From positions 62,001-126,000 of the forward strand of contig NZ_JAIVAE010000008.1 of the NCBI RefSeq assembly GCF_020171785.1: 64,000 nt of DNA, read 5' to 3'. Positions 15,813 to 25,455 of this stretch are shown piece after piece (within the stretch, counting starts at the first letter, position 1; each line of letters begins with the position of its first letter). The notes beneath the pieces are model-generated. The model was not told where the DNA came from. It did no database searches and saw only the letters and a program-made list of their open reading frames with translations. Source of the stretch: Guptibacillus hwajinpoensis. Lineage in GTDB: Bacteria; Bacillota; Bacilli; Bacillales; Guptibacillaceae. The position numbers were made by a program, and so were the translations under genes.

Positions 15813-17813
15813 TTACTGCACTTCCACGAAAACGTCTTTCACTTTGCCTGTAATATCGTGACTTGAGGCGCCTTCAACCATCATTGCGATCAATAAGTCC
15901 TTCTTATCCGTGTTATATGCGACAAAAAGTCCATTTTCTGGGCCTTCTTCTTCGCCTGCCGCCTTTAACTCGGCCGTTCCTGTCTTACCAGCAAGCGAAA
16001 TGCCTTTTACCACTGGCTCATAAGCGGTACCCTCAGGATCCGATACTACCTTCCTAAGATCATCGCTCACAATTGAGGCAATTTCAGGTGAGATCACTTC
16101 ATACTCCTCGGCTGACTGTTCCTCTCCCACACGAAGCGTCGGCTTTAACATCACGCCATCGTTCGCAAAGGTTGTATACGTCATAGCAAGCTGATAAGGG
16201 GAAATCTGTAGCTCTCCCTGTCCATAGGCAGAGTCAGCTAAAAGAATGTCATTATCACCGAGCCCATCGTTTGAGATCGACGAGTCTTCGGTTGGAAAAG
16301 GAAACTTGACTTCCTGACCAATCTGGAACGATTCCAATCCTTTTTTGAACTTATCTGCACCAAGCTCTAGGGCTTTTCGTGCAAAATAAATATTGTCCGA
16401 ATGCATGAGCGCTTCTGCAAGGTTTACTTCCGGATCAGCCGGCTTCACGCGCGTCACTTTATATCCACCCCAGCTTGAGTCTGGCCGCCACGTCAAACCA
16501 TCAATTTTCTCAACGGCATTCGGATCTAAATCACCATCCCGAAGCGCGATTGAAGCAGTAAGTGGCTTAATCGTCGATCCTGGAGAATACGTTTTATTGA
16601 ACTTCGCTGAGAATGGACGGTTTTCATTATCAGCCAACTTCGCATATTCCCCTTCGTCAAACCCAAGCGTAAAATCATTTGGATTATAGGCAGGGGAGCT
16701 TGTTAATGCAAGCGTCTCACCTGTTGTTGGATGGAGCGCTACTGCAGTTCCCGGATCTTTTCCAAGCTCTTCAAACAACTTCTGTTGGACAGTGCCATCG
16801 ATCGTAACTTGAATGTTCTCGCCATCAACCTTTTCCTTACTGGCAATCACTTTCTCAGGATCTGCGCCCTTTACTTCAATGGACCAGCCTGTTACACCAT
16901 GAAGCTCGTCTTCATACACTTGCTCAAGGCCAGCTTTTCCAATGCTCTCATAGCTGGAATACCCTTTTCCTGCATACTTCTCAAGGTCTTCTTTCTGCAT
17001 TTGTCGAATATAACCCGTCAAGTGAGCGGCACTTTCACCAAAAGGATAAATCCTTTCTTTCGTATTATTAATCTGAACGCCGGTAATTTCACCTGCATCA
17101 GCAATAAGCCCTTCCTCTGTTTCCATGACGCTTTTTAGCGGAACGAACTGTGTGGGATCAGACTGCACCCAACCTTGATTAAGCTCTTTTTCTATATCCT
17201 CTACGCTTATTTTCAAAGCGTCACTAAGTTCATTCACAATCTTTTCTCGATCGGATTCAATAGCTTGCGGCACCACTCCAATTTGCTTCACCGTACCATT
17301 AACGGCTAACCCCTCACCATTTCGATCGGTAATTTCACCCCGAACAGGAACAGAAGAACGAATCGCAACCTGATCACCTTCTTCTAATTCTTTAAAAATA
17401 AACGAAGGGTCCCAATTCACCCCATAAGAATCAGCATCTTCTCCTTCAGTTAAAGTAAGCGTTGCTTCGTTATCAAACGAAACTTCCCCTGCTAGTGTCT
17501 GCATCGACACTGAAAACGGAAACGTCACTTCTCCATTATCATTTGGCTCTGGCTCTTCTTCAGGTTTCTTAAAAGTAACGCTTAAATCCTCAACTTCCAC
17601 ATCGCCATAGATTGACTGATACCGCTCAACAAATTCATCTTCTGAAATCGATTTTTTTGTTGCTGGAGATAATTGCTTATACATGCTACTAAACTCCTGC
17701 TTGTTCCAGTCCTTTACGTATGTATCGAACGCATCAACCGCTGATGGTTGATCCGAACATCCCGCTAAAAATAGTAAAAATAGCCCCATTGCGATAAATG
17801 ATTTTAGTTTCAC
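15813..17813 (-). CDS. pbpC: Class B penicillin-binding protein, PBP3/MecA type lipoprotein
   Basis: 666 residues. The N-terminal lipoprotein signal has the lipobox FLAGC (Cys19). It is followed by a MecA N-terminal NTF2-like domain (about 25-135), a dimerisation domain, and the transpeptidase domain with SxxK at Ser413-Lys416 (STIK), SDN at 472-474 and KTG at 610-612. It cross-links peptidoglycan outside the membrane. The architecture matches B. subtilis PbpC (PBP3) and staphylococcal PBP2a, which have low beta-lactam affinity. That alone does not show resistance here. Confidence 0.93.
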   Translation of the reverse strand: MKLKSFIAMGLFLLFLAGCSDQPSAVDAFDTYVKDWNKQEFSSMYKQLSPATKKSISEDEFVERYQSIYGDVEVEDLSVTFKKPEEEPEPNDNGEVTFPFSVSMQTLAGEVSFDNEATLTLTEGEDADSYGVNWDPSFIFKELEEGDQVAIRSSVPVRGEITDRNGEGLAVNGTVKQIGVVPQAIESDREKIVNELSDALKISVEDIEKELNQGWVQSDPTQFVPLKSVMETEEGLIADAGEITGVQINNTKERIYPFGESAAHLTGYIRQMQKEDLEKYAGKGYSSYESIGKAGLEQVYEDELHGVTGWSIEVKGADPEKVIASKEKVDGENIQVTIDGTVQQKLFEELGKDPGTAVALHPTTGETLALTSSPAYNPNDFTLGFDEGEYAKLADNENRPFSAKFNKTYSPGSTIKPLTASIALRDGDLDPNAVEKIDGLTWRPDSSWGGYKVTRVKPADPEVNLAEALMHSDNIYFARKALELGADKFKKGLESFQIGQEVKFPFPTEDSSISNDGLGDNDILLADSAYGQGELQISPYQLAMTYTTFANDGVMLKPTLRVGEEQSAEEYEVISPEIASIVSDDLRKVVSDPEGTAYEPVVKGISLAGKTGTAELKAAGEEEGPENGLFVAYNTDKKDLLIAMMVEGASSHDITGKVKDVFVEVQ

Positions 17814-17885
17814 ACTCTGCCCCTCTTTTTCTATTATTTTCCTCTAATTATAAAAGACTTTAAGACAGGAAGGAAGGGAAAAAGG

Positions 17886-18758
17886 TTATCCTTTGAATGC
17901 GTAAGTGCGACTTCCTTTTACATTTGTTTTCACACGAAACACTCCGCCGGCATACGGGAACTGCTTCAGTTCATCTTCACTCGTATTTGTTCGCGCTGTG
18001 GTGATGTAGAGCTCATTTCGCTCTTTTCCGCCAAAGACGCATGAGGTCACATTCAAGGCTGGTACGCTAACTTCTAGCAGTCTTTCACCAGTATCTGGGT
18101 TCCATCTTGTTACCTTAGAACCTCCCCAGTGAGCGATCCATAGATTTCCTTCTTCATCACTCGTCATACCATCTGGCATACCCTCGCCATCAGGAATCGT
18201 AATCACTTCAACAGGATTTCGGATATCACCTGTAGACAAATCATAGTCATAGCGAACGACTTTTTTCGTCGGCGTGTCAATAAAATACAAATAGCGCGTA
18301 TCTGGTGACCAGGCGAGTCCATTGGACGTACTCACATGATCGATTTTTTTTGTCACTTCAAGGTTTTCATCAAGACAATAAAGCGCGCCTTCCCCTTTTA
18401 ACCCTTCCATGTGCATTGTTCCTGCCCAAAACCGCCCAGCTGGATCGCATTTTCCATCATTAAAGCGATTATCAGGCAAATGACTCTCTGGATCGGTAAT
18501 CGCCTCTACGTTCTCAGTTGAAAGATTCATAGCGTAAAATCCCCCAGCCATCGCCATCACAAGACCACCTGATTTACGTGGTGCAATCGTTCCAACCATT
18601 TGCTCCTGCTTCATCTCAATATTACCTGCCGTCATCGGGTTGTAGGCATGAACCTTCTTTCCTTCAATATCAACCCAATAAAGAAGCTGACTCTGATCAT
18701 CCCAGCAAGGTCCCTCCCCGAGTATTGCGCGTGCATCAATGACTAGTTTTGCTTCCAT
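17886..18758 (-). CDS. SMP-30/gluconolactonase/regucalcin-like protein
   Basis: 290 residues forming a predicted six-bladed beta-propeller. Motifs include the opening LGEGPCWDDQSQLLYWVDIEGKKVHAYNP with the metal-binding Glu, RFNDGKCDPAGRFWAGTMH, STSNGLAWSPDTRYLYFIDT and GMPDGMTSDEEGNLWIAHWGG. The Glu, Asn and Asp metal ligands are in place. Members hydrolyse sugar lactones such as gluconolactone or arabinonolactone with a divalent metal. The gene stands alone behind AGGAGG, so its sugar substrate cannot be inferred from neighbours. Confidence 0.9.
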   Translation of the reverse strand: MEAKLVIDARAILGEGPCWDDQSQLLYWVDIEGKKVHAYNPMTAGNIEMKQEQMVGTIAPRKSGGLVMAMAGGFYAMNLSTENVEAITDPESHLPDNRFNDGKCDPAGRFWAGTMHMEGLKGEGALYCLDENLEVTKKIDHVSTSNGLAWSPDTRYLYFIDTPTKKVVRYDYDLSTGDIRNPVEVITIPDGEGMPDGMTSDEEGNLWIAHWGGSKVTRWNPDTGERLLEVSVPALNVTSCVFGGKERNELYITTARTNTSEDELKQFPYAGGVFRVKTNVKGSRTYAFKG

Positions 18759-18860
18759 AAACTGTACCTCCTGATTAGTGAATCTTCTATTCTCTCTACT
18801 TTAACCCTTAATAAGAAAAGGGTCCACCTTCTATAGTATAAGAAGGGAACCCATGCCTTT

Positions 18861-20852
18861 TTAAATTAAAAATGGATTAGCTAAATCGGTCCACTGGTAT
18901 TTTTGTCCCCAGCTTTCTTTTGCGAGCGTCGTTACCCGATCAATGATCTCCTGAGGAACCGTTTCGACGGCTCCCATTTCATTCGGGTTATAATGATAGG
19001 CATACACACGTGATAAAAACTGATCAAATGGAAGAGAGGCTTCTCCTTCCTCTTCCCCATGATTTCGGACCGTTGACTTAATGCCCTGGCCCCAATCCTG
19101 TCCGCTATCATTATTCGGATTATAAAAGTAAACTCTCGTTTCTCCAGATGGATCAGCATCAATACGCTGGATGCTAATCGCATGAAGACCGAGTAAATCG
19201 GCGTTCGCGGTAGTGACGAAGATCCCGACCGGATTTGGATAAATCAACTGATGACCTTCGTTGTAATCCGGATGATGCGTTGCATAAAAGAGTCGTGCAA
19301 ACTGTTCATAGTTTGTTACGGCTCCGGTTACCGGATTAATAACGGATGAAAACTCCTTAGAAATCCACTGACCATAAAATTCCGGATTCACAAATTTATG
19401 ACCATCTTCACCTCGTAGAGCGCTTCGCTTCATCATTTCATCGTATACGCGATCAAGATGCGGAACGAGAATAAGCGAAACAGCATCAAGCTCTTTATGA
19501 AGATCCGGGGCAAGGCCTCCTGCGATAAGCGACGAATTAATTTCAGCCCCTTCAAACGAGATATCAATTTCCCCATCTCGACACGCTCTTGCGATAAGCT
19601 CTAGCAAAAATCCTGGATCGTGCTGTGACCAGAGGCTGATGCCTCGGGCTGATTGACAGGTTGGGTTCATTCCCTGTCCAATACCAAGCGGTTGCCCCAA
19701 TACGCTTAAAAGTCCTGATAATAGAATACCTACCGGTGTGATGTCCTCTGGATTATCCCGTGATGCGAGTAAATCCTTTTCGACTTCAGGGAGCATCTCA
19801 ATTTCAACTATACGCTCCAGTCCTGGAATAACAGGCGGAGAGGATAATACGCCGCGCTCAAGCATGCGCGCAAGTCCGTAAAGCGACTGAGCAGTGACAG
19901 GATAGATCGCTAATGAAACCAACTCTTTCACTAAGGAAAAATGCTCATTTAAGTTCGCTTCCCCTTTTTCAGTCAACCCAAGTGTTAAGACGAGTAAATG
20001 AGACGCGTCCTCTTCAGCAAGAGTACGTGCAAGATTGGCATGAACCGGTGAGACGAGGCCCGTATCACGCATCACGTCTGCAAATCGCTCCGCTTCTAAT
20101 TCTTTTTCCATCTCAGATAACGCATTGAATTGATTATGGTAGTCAGCAAAGTTAGGGTATTTCTTGCTCAGTTCTGTTGGGGCGTGCACGCTATCAAGGT
20201 AGCGCTGAATGCTTTCGCGTCCTTCTACGCTTAAGTCCTCTGAAGATAAGAGATTTTCAGCATAACCGATCATCTCTTTAATTCGCTTCACCATAATCGG
20301 GCGCTGCGCAGTCAATCGGTCGATTTCATCAACAAACGTAGCTGATAGCGATCCGAGCGACATTTTTTCAGCTAGAAATTGAAAGAGGAGGATGCCTCTC
20401 TTTTGTTCTTCCCCTTGATTAATTCTTGCTTCCTCCGTTTCAGCTGGAAAAATCAGTTGGAGATTCAGCGCCATCACTTTGTTTAGAAAAGTGCGGGCTT
20501 GCTCGCGTGAAACATCTGGATGTGTATAGTCCTTTTTCGCAATGGCAAGCATACGAAGCTCACTTAGCACTTCAAAGATTGAGTAGTTGCCGTCTATTTT
20601 AAACGATCCACCTACAAGAGGCGGTTGTAATTTACGAGGTTCTTCCCATGGTCCACCTTCAAAAATACCTGCCTTATCATAGTCACCAGCAAGTTGATAA
20701 AGGGATTCGAGCTTATTCTGGTCAATGAGAACGGCAGCGTCTGATAACAATTCTTCTAACACAACTGGATTCTGGCGGTTTTCCTTGAATGACTGAAGAG
20801 TCCTGACAAACTTTTGCTGTTCTGAATTTGAAAATGATGTTTCCATTTCCAT
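18861..20852 (-). CDS. Large protein of unknown family with papain-like Cys/His/Asn signature
   Basis: 663 residues, no signal peptide, and I do not recognise the family. The N-terminal half is helical and acidic. The C-terminal half contains QGMNPTCQSARGISLW, where Gln393 and Cys399 have the six-residue Gln-to-Cys spacing of papain. It is followed by LLGLHAISIQRID (His557) and VYFYNPNNDSGQDWGQG (Asn578), in the order Q-C-H-N of papain-like peptidases. A cysteine peptidase or transglutaminase-like activity is inferred, not shown. A second in-frame ATG at 20846 has better ribosome-site spacing. It is monocistronic, next to the second repeat array. Confidence 0.6.
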   Translation of the reverse strand: MEMETSFSNSEQQKFVRTLQSFKENRQNPVVLEELLSDAAVLIDQNKLESLYQLAGDYDKAGIFEGGPWEEPRKLQPPLVGGSFKIDGNYSIFEVLSELRMLAIAKKDYTHPDVSREQARTFLNKVMALNLQLIFPAETEEARINQGEEQKRGILLFQFLAEKMSLGSLSATFVDEIDRLTAQRPIMVKRIKEMIGYAENLLSSEDLSVEGRESIQRYLDSVHAPTELSKKYPNFADYHNQFNALSEMEKELEAERFADVMRDTGLVSPVHANLARTLAEEDASHLLVLTLGLTEKGEANLNEHFSLVKELVSLAIYPVTAQSLYGLARMLERGVLSSPPVIPGLERIVEIEMLPEVEKDLLASRDNPEDITPVGILLSGLLSVLGQPLGIGQGMNPTCQSARGISLWSQHDPGFLLELIARACRDGEIDISFEGAEINSSLIAGGLAPDLHKELDAVSLILVPHLDRVYDEMMKRSALRGEDGHKFVNPEFYGQWISKEFSSVINPVTGAVTNYEQFARLFYATHHPDYNEGHQLIYPNPVGIFVTTANADLLGLHAISIQRIDADPSGETRVYFYNPNNDSGQDWGQGIKSTVRNHGEEEGEASLPFDQFLSRVYAYHYNPNEMGAVETVPQEIIDRVTTLAKESWGQKYQWTDLANPFLI

Positions 20853-20930
20853 ACATCCCCCATTATTTACAAGATAGCTATTTGTACCCCAATCCAGGAA
20901 AAGGAAACCACATCTAAGGACCTATTTATT

Positions 20931-21046
20931 TTCGATTATCGAGCATTTCGCGGAATTATTGAGAATATCGCGGAATTATCATGATTTTCGCGGAATAAAA
21001 ATAAATATCGCGGATATATTCCGAAATTCGCGGAAATATCAAGATC
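20931..21046. repeat. 20-bp-period tandem array, WTCGCGGAATWAT core (5 units plus one shortened unit)
   Basis: Units begin at 20947, 20967, 20987, 21007 and 21027, an exact 20-bp period, with core WTCGCGGAWWWAW and a variable 6-8 bp spacer. A further unit at 20931-20946 reads TTCGATTATCGAGCAT, which equals a normal unit lacking the four bases CGGA. The array lies after the GH32 gene's terminator and about 80 bp upstream of the 663-residue protein's start. It does not encode protein. Confidence 0.85.
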
Positions 21047-21076
21047 CTCTCTCAATAAAAGTTCTTCTAAAAGAAA

Positions 21077-21107
21077 GAGCGGTCATCTTCATTGCAGATG
21101 ACCGCTC
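21077..21107 (-). terminator. Terminator of the fructan gene cluster
   Basis: A 12-bp perfect stem (21077-21088 with 21096-21107) has a 7-nt loop directly after the GH32 stop codon. Confidence 0.8.
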
Positions 21108-21120
21108 TCAACATAAATTC

Positions 21121-22695
21121 TTACTCTTTTTCACTCGTTTTCCAAGATGAATCAAGCTCATACACTTCTAGAGATTCAAGCGTCACCTTTCCATTCATCG
21201 CATAAATCTCAAAACCATCACTATCCTCTGATGGGAAGATTCGATTGGTCATGACACGTTTTCCATCATTCGCAAACAGCTCAACAGAAGAGCGGTCAAC
21301 AAAAAGATGAAGCTTTACTTTGCCATCTTCCGTTGGTTCTAGCGGAGCTCGATACACACCAGGAAACTGTTCATGAAAACTTGTATCACCACTATTCTGT
21401 CGATCAATAAATGCAAGATTATTTTTTGAATCATATCCTACAATCGTTTCCTCTTCGTCTCCCTTTCGAACGCGGAAGCCGAATTCACCTGACGTAGCTA
21501 ACTTGAATTCGGCAACGACTTCATACATATCTGCCTTGAAATCATCAAGCGGTATTCGACCTTCCACTTCTTTATCCGATAAATCCACTAACTTCTGAGA
21601 ACGATTCGACTCAATCTCACCCGCAGGCTCTTGGATAAGACGCGTTTCTCCGTTTACTTCTTTCAAAGAAACCTCACGTGGTAAAGACATGGCACCTTTC
21701 CATGGATCTGTCGGTAAATCAGACGCATACATCCAGTTACTCATCCAGGCAAGCCAAATGGGATTGCCTTCATGGTTGCTGAAAGCTTGTGCCGCATAAA
21801 AATCGGTGCCGTAATCAACCCAGTTAATGTCATCTTTTGCCCCTTCTCTCGTGAACGCCTTTCCATCGAAATCACCGATAAAATATTGTCCACCCGATCC
21901 GCCAGCAATACTTCCTGGATTCATATCCACCTGCAACACCCATTTCTGATTAGAAGGATCGCCATCTAAAGGTAATTGAAATAGCTCAGGCGTTTCCCAT
22001 ACGCCACCCTGAGCACCCTGATCAACACCGAATTCACTTAACTGCTCCCAGTCAATTAAATTATCGGAACCATAGAAAATGACTTTATTTCCTGCAGCAA
22101 GAAGCATGATCCATTTCTCAGATTCTTCATGCCAGATTACTTTAGGATCACGAAAATCTTTGATCCCCGGATTCGGAAGTATCGGATTCCCGCGATACTT
22201 TTTCCACGTTTCTCCCCCATCTTCACTATACGCAAGACCCTGCGTCTGTTCTTCACCTGCTATCGTATAAAACGCAACAAGCCCAGATTTCCCTTCTCCA
22301 AATAAACCACTCGTATTATGCTCATCATATACCGCGCCACCAGAGAAGATCATTCCCTGATCATCCGCTTCTAGCGCCATCGGTTTTTCTTCCCAGTGAT
22401 AAAGGTCTTCACTAACCGCATGGCCCCAACCCATGTTTCCAAATTCATTTCCTGATGGGTTATGCTGATAAAACAAATGGTACTTCCCTTCAAAGTACAC
22501 CATTCCGTTAGGATCATTCATCCAATTTTCTTCTGGCGTATAGTGAAACTGGGGACGTAGCGACTGATTGTATTCTTTTGGTATCTCAAGCTCTTTTTCT
22601 TTTTGTTCCGACGTTTCATTTTTGTCATAAAAGGTCACCAAGATAAGAATGCCGATCACGACAATAGCGCCTAAAGTTAGCAACCATTTTCTCAT
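21121..22695 (-). CDS. GH32 fructan hydrolase (levanase/inulinase/sucrase type), membrane-anchored or secreted
   Basis: 524 residues. A hydrophobic helix at residues 4-22 without a clear cleavage site suggests an N-terminal anchor or signal. The five-bladed GH32 domain has the nucleophile Asp61 in WMNDPNG, transition-state Asp183 in FRDP and acid/base Glu234 in WETPELF, where most relatives have ECP. The C-terminal beta-sandwich contains DRSSVELFANDG. It should cleave beta-fructosyl bonds of levan, inulin or sucrose outside the cell. It lies 89 bp after two levansucrase genes, so synthesis and breakdown of levan are coded together. Confidence 0.9.
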   Translation of the reverse strand: MRKWLLTLGAIVVIGILILVTFYDKNETSEQKEKELEIPKEYNQSLRPQFHYTPEENWMNDPNGMVYFEGKYHLFYQHNPSGNEFGNMGWGHAVSEDLYHWEEKPMALEADDQGMIFSGGAVYDEHNTSGLFGEGKSGLVAFYTIAGEEQTQGLAYSEDGGETWKKYRGNPILPNPGIKDFRDPKVIWHEESEKWIMLLAAGNKVIFYGSDNLIDWEQLSEFGVDQGAQGGVWETPELFQLPLDGDPSNQKWVLQVDMNPGSIAGGSGGQYFIGDFDGKAFTREGAKDDINWVDYGTDFYAAQAFSNHEGNPIWLAWMSNWMYASDLPTDPWKGAMSLPREVSLKEVNGETRLIQEPAGEIESNRSQKLVDLSDKEVEGRIPLDDFKADMYEVVAEFKLATSGEFGFRVRKGDEEETIVGYDSKNNLAFIDRQNSGDTSFHEQFPGVYRAPLEPTEDGKVKLHLFVDRSSVELFANDGKRVMTNRIFPSEDSDGFEIYAMNGKVTLESLEVYELDSSWKTSEKE

Positions 22696-22784
22696 TGTAT
22701 GCAGCTCTCCTGTCTATCAAACGATTCATGCCTCTAAATAGAAAAGTAACTGTCGAAGCTTATCTCCGACAGTTACCATCACAC

Positions 22785-24113
22785 TTATTTAAATACGCCA
22801 GCATCCATTTCTTTTAAAATCTTCGTTTCATCATTGTGAATCGAAAGTTTAAGAGATGGAGCTAATGTGCCGCCAAAGTGATCAAATTGATATTGCTCTG
22901 ACTGCGCGCCAAGTTCATTGATTGTTAAACCGTTTAGGTCATAGAAGTTAGCAAAGCTAATCACTGTACCATTCGGCATAACCATCCATGAATAGGTTTG
23001 ATAAGGCTCATTCTCTGGATTTGCAACAACAAGACCACTTCCGTTAAGAGGCTCATAGTCGGATGTGAGAGAATCCGATACAAAGCCATAAAGACCATCT
23101 GGACCAGTTATTCCTGGAGCAAACTTGTTTTTGTGCGTATCAGTGAAAAGATAGTACTTATTTCCCTTTGTTACGATATGCGGACGTTCAAGCTCCTGAT
23201 TAAGGCTGTTCGCTTCCATCAGTGGAGGCATGATGTCAAACTCTGTGTAATCATCGTTTTCCGCTTTTGCGATTCCGATATTACCGTTAAAGAGTTTTGA
23301 TTCTTCAGGTACTTCATCTACTGTAGCGAAGTCTTCAGAACCGATGTGCTCTTGTTCAACAGAGCGTTCTGCAGGTGTACCGCCAGAGTTCCCTTCAAAC
23401 AAGATGTAATCTTCGCCTGTTTTAGGATCTTCAAAGAACCACGGATCACGGAATGCATAAGCAATGTCTCCCTGCTTACTTTGTTCCATTGTCTGGTAGT
23501 ATTCGCCATCTGGCTCAAGAATCACTTCATGATCAGACCAGTTGTTGAATTCGATTCCCTTATTTGAAGCATCAACATCAGCAGAAGCCTTTACGAGACG
23601 CTGCTCATAAGTTAGCTGTTCTTCGCCTTTACGACCTGTTGCCGTATAGAAGAAATTAATCTCGCCGTCTTCAATCATGGCTGAACCTGCCCATTGACGT
23701 GAACCTAGTGCCTGCTCTTCATTAAAAACAGTACCGCCAAGCTTCCAATCTTTCCCGTTCTTTGAAACGAAGTAGCGAATTTCAGCGATATCATGACGCT
23801 TACCAGGTAATACATCACTTGGAGCTGTTAGCGAGAAAATCACTTTATAACCGTTTAACGTTGCGATCGAACCATCTTTGTTACGTAGTGGCCACGTATC
23901 CCAGATATGGTACTCTGGTGCAATTTGTTCAAGGTCTTTTGTGTTAATTTCTGGAGCTGTATTATCTTTGTTTTGAACAATTTTAGAAGCATCTTCTCTT
24001 GTCCAGTTCGACGTTTCACTCTCTGCTGCAAAGCTTGTTGCAGGGGCAAAACTTGAAAACAGGGTAGCGAATCCGAGTACGGAAGTCGCTACTGTTTTTG
24101 AAAACTTATTCAT
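22785..24113 (-). CDS. sacB: GH68 levansucrase, copy 1
   Basis: 442 residues with a Sec signal peptide (about 1-30, cleavage after SFAA). Catalytic residues are all visible: nucleophile Asp72 in WDTWPLRN, transition-state Asp223 in FRDPWFFED, and acid/base Glu309 in QELERPHIV. GSRQWAGSAM and FYTATGRKGEEQLTYEQRL are further family blocks. The enzyme splits sucrose and polymerises fructose into levan outside the cell. It is paralogous to the upstream gene, 34 bp away. Block wording resembles Gram-negative-type levansucrases more than B. subtilis SacB. Confidence 0.92.
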   Translation of the reverse strand: MNKFSKTVATSVLGFATLFSSFAPATSFAAESETSNWTREDASKIVQNKDNTAPEINTKDLEQIAPEYHIWDTWPLRNKDGSIATLNGYKVIFSLTAPSDVLPGKRHDIAEIRYFVSKNGKDWKLGGTVFNEEQALGSRQWAGSAMIEDGEINFFYTATGRKGEEQLTYEQRLVKASADVDASNKGIEFNNWSDHEVILEPDGEYYQTMEQSKQGDIAYAFRDPWFFEDPKTGEDYILFEGNSGGTPAERSVEQEHIGSEDFATVDEVPEESKLFNGNIGIAKAENDDYTEFDIMPPLMEANSLNQELERPHIVTKGNKYYLFTDTHKNKFAPGITGPDGLYGFVSDSLTSDYEPLNGSGLVVANPENEPYQTYSWMVMPNGTVISFANFYDLNGLTINELGAQSEQYQFDHFGGTLAPSLKLSIHNDETKILKEMDAGVFK

Positions 24114-24147
24114 ATGGGTAAGTCTCCTTTAGTCTGGTTTCCCAGTT

Positions 24148-25455
24148 TTAGTGTGAAGGCATAATTTGACCTGGCTTAAGTGCACCAGTTACTTTTGTTT
24201 CATCACCATGGATCGAAAGCTTAAGTGTTGGAGCAAACGTACCGCCAAATTGAAGTTCACCGTTCTCATCACGATACTCGTTCACAAAGCTGATCACTGT
24301 ACCATTCGGCATAACTGCGTGAGAGTATGTCATAAATGGATCGTCTTCAGGGTTTGCGACAACAAGACCATTGCCGTTTAGTGGCTCGTAATCACCGCGA
24401 AGGGAATCATTCGTGAAGCCATAAAGGCCATCAGGACCTGTTAATCCAGGAGCAAACGTAAATTTATGTGTGATTGTGAAGAGGTAGTAATCTCCACCTT
24501 TAACAAGGATGTGTGGACGCTCAAGCTGTTGATTCACTCCGTTTGCTTCAAGTAGTGGTGGAAGCAATTCGAAGTCTGTTAGATCTTCATTCTGTGCTTC
24601 AGCAATACCAACGTTACCGTTGTAATCTTCAGCGCCAGCTGGTACGTTGTGAGTTTCACGGAAATCAGCATCACCAATGTTTTCTGGGTCTAGTGACTTG
24701 TCGTCTCCTGCTGTATTTCCTTCAAAGATTAAGTATTCTTTTCCTGTTTTAGGATCCTGGAAGAACCATGGGTCACGGAATGAATAAATAATATTTCCTG
24801 TTTTTTGTTCTTGCGTTTCATAGTACTCACCGTCAGCTTCAGCAAGGATTTCATGCTCACCAAAGTTACTTAGCTCAATAGATTTCGATTTCTTATCTGC
24901 TTCGATATCAAACGTTGTTTTCGCAAGACGTTGTTCAAAAGTTGTTTGTTCTTCACCTTTACGTCCAGTTGCTGTATAGAAAAGGTGAACCTTATCATCT
25001 TCATCCATCATTGCTGAACCTGCCCATTGGCGAGCGCCTAGTGCATCTTCTGATTCATAAGCGAGTCCGCCCATTTTCCAGTCTTTTCCGTTCTTCGAGT
25101 AGAAGTAGCGAATTTGAGCTTCGTCGTGACGACCGCTCCATGTATATTCTTTAGAAGCTGTAAGAGCAAAGACAACCTGGTAACCATTTACCTGTGCAAT
25201 TGATCCGTCACGATTACGTAGTGGCCATGTGTCCCACACCCAATAATCTGGAGCCACTTCATCCACGTTGTCGATGTTAGGTGCAGTGTTGTCTTTCGAT
25301 AAATCATAACCCTGCGCGTCTTGACGAGACCAAACTGCTGTCTCAGTTTCCTCAGCCGCATTCGTAGATAACGGCATACCTGCAAATCCACTCACAAGCA
25401 TAATTGTCGATAGTGCAATCCCCTTAAAAACAGAAGACTTTTTCACGTTCCCCAT
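24148..25455 (-). CDS. sacB: GH68 levansucrase, copy 2 (tandem paralogue)
   Basis: About 435 residues from the ATG at 25455, which follows GAGGAG by about 8 bp; an in-frame GTG at 25464 overlaps the ribosome site. It has a Sec signal peptide ending near TNAAEE, nucleophile Asp in WDTWPLRN (about 75), FRDPWFFQDP, and acid/base Glu in QQLERPHIL, where copy 1 has QELER. It is the first gene of the three-gene fructan cluster. Divergence between the copies may reflect different polymer length or salt tolerance; this is inference. No RAT antiterminator site was found upstream. Confidence 0.92.
   Translation of the reverse strand: MGNVKKSSVFKGIALSTIMLVSGFAGMPLSTNAAEETETAVWSRQDAQGYDLSKDNTAPNIDNVDEVAPDYWVWDTWPLRNRDGSIAQVNGYQVVFALTASKEYTWSGRHDEAQIRYFYSKNGKDWKMGGLAYESEDALGARQWAGSAMMDEDDKVHLFYTATGRKGEEQTTFEQRLAKTTFDIEADKKSKSIELSNFGEHEILAEADGEYYETQEQKTGNIIYSFRDPWFFQDPKTGKEYLIFEGNTAGDDKSLDPENIGDADFRETHNVPAGAEDYNGNVGIAEAQNEDLTDFELLPPLLEANGVNQQLERPHILVKGGDYYLFTITHKFTFAPGLTGPDGLYGFTNDSLRGDYEPLNGNGLVVANPEDDPFMTYSHAVMPNGTVISFVNEYRDENGELQFGGTFAPTLKLSIHGDETKVTGALKPGQIMPSH

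Noticed and set aside
20931-21046. CRISPR array
   Set aside because: Units are only 20 bp with degenerate cores and 6-8 bp spacers; no cas genes occur nearby.
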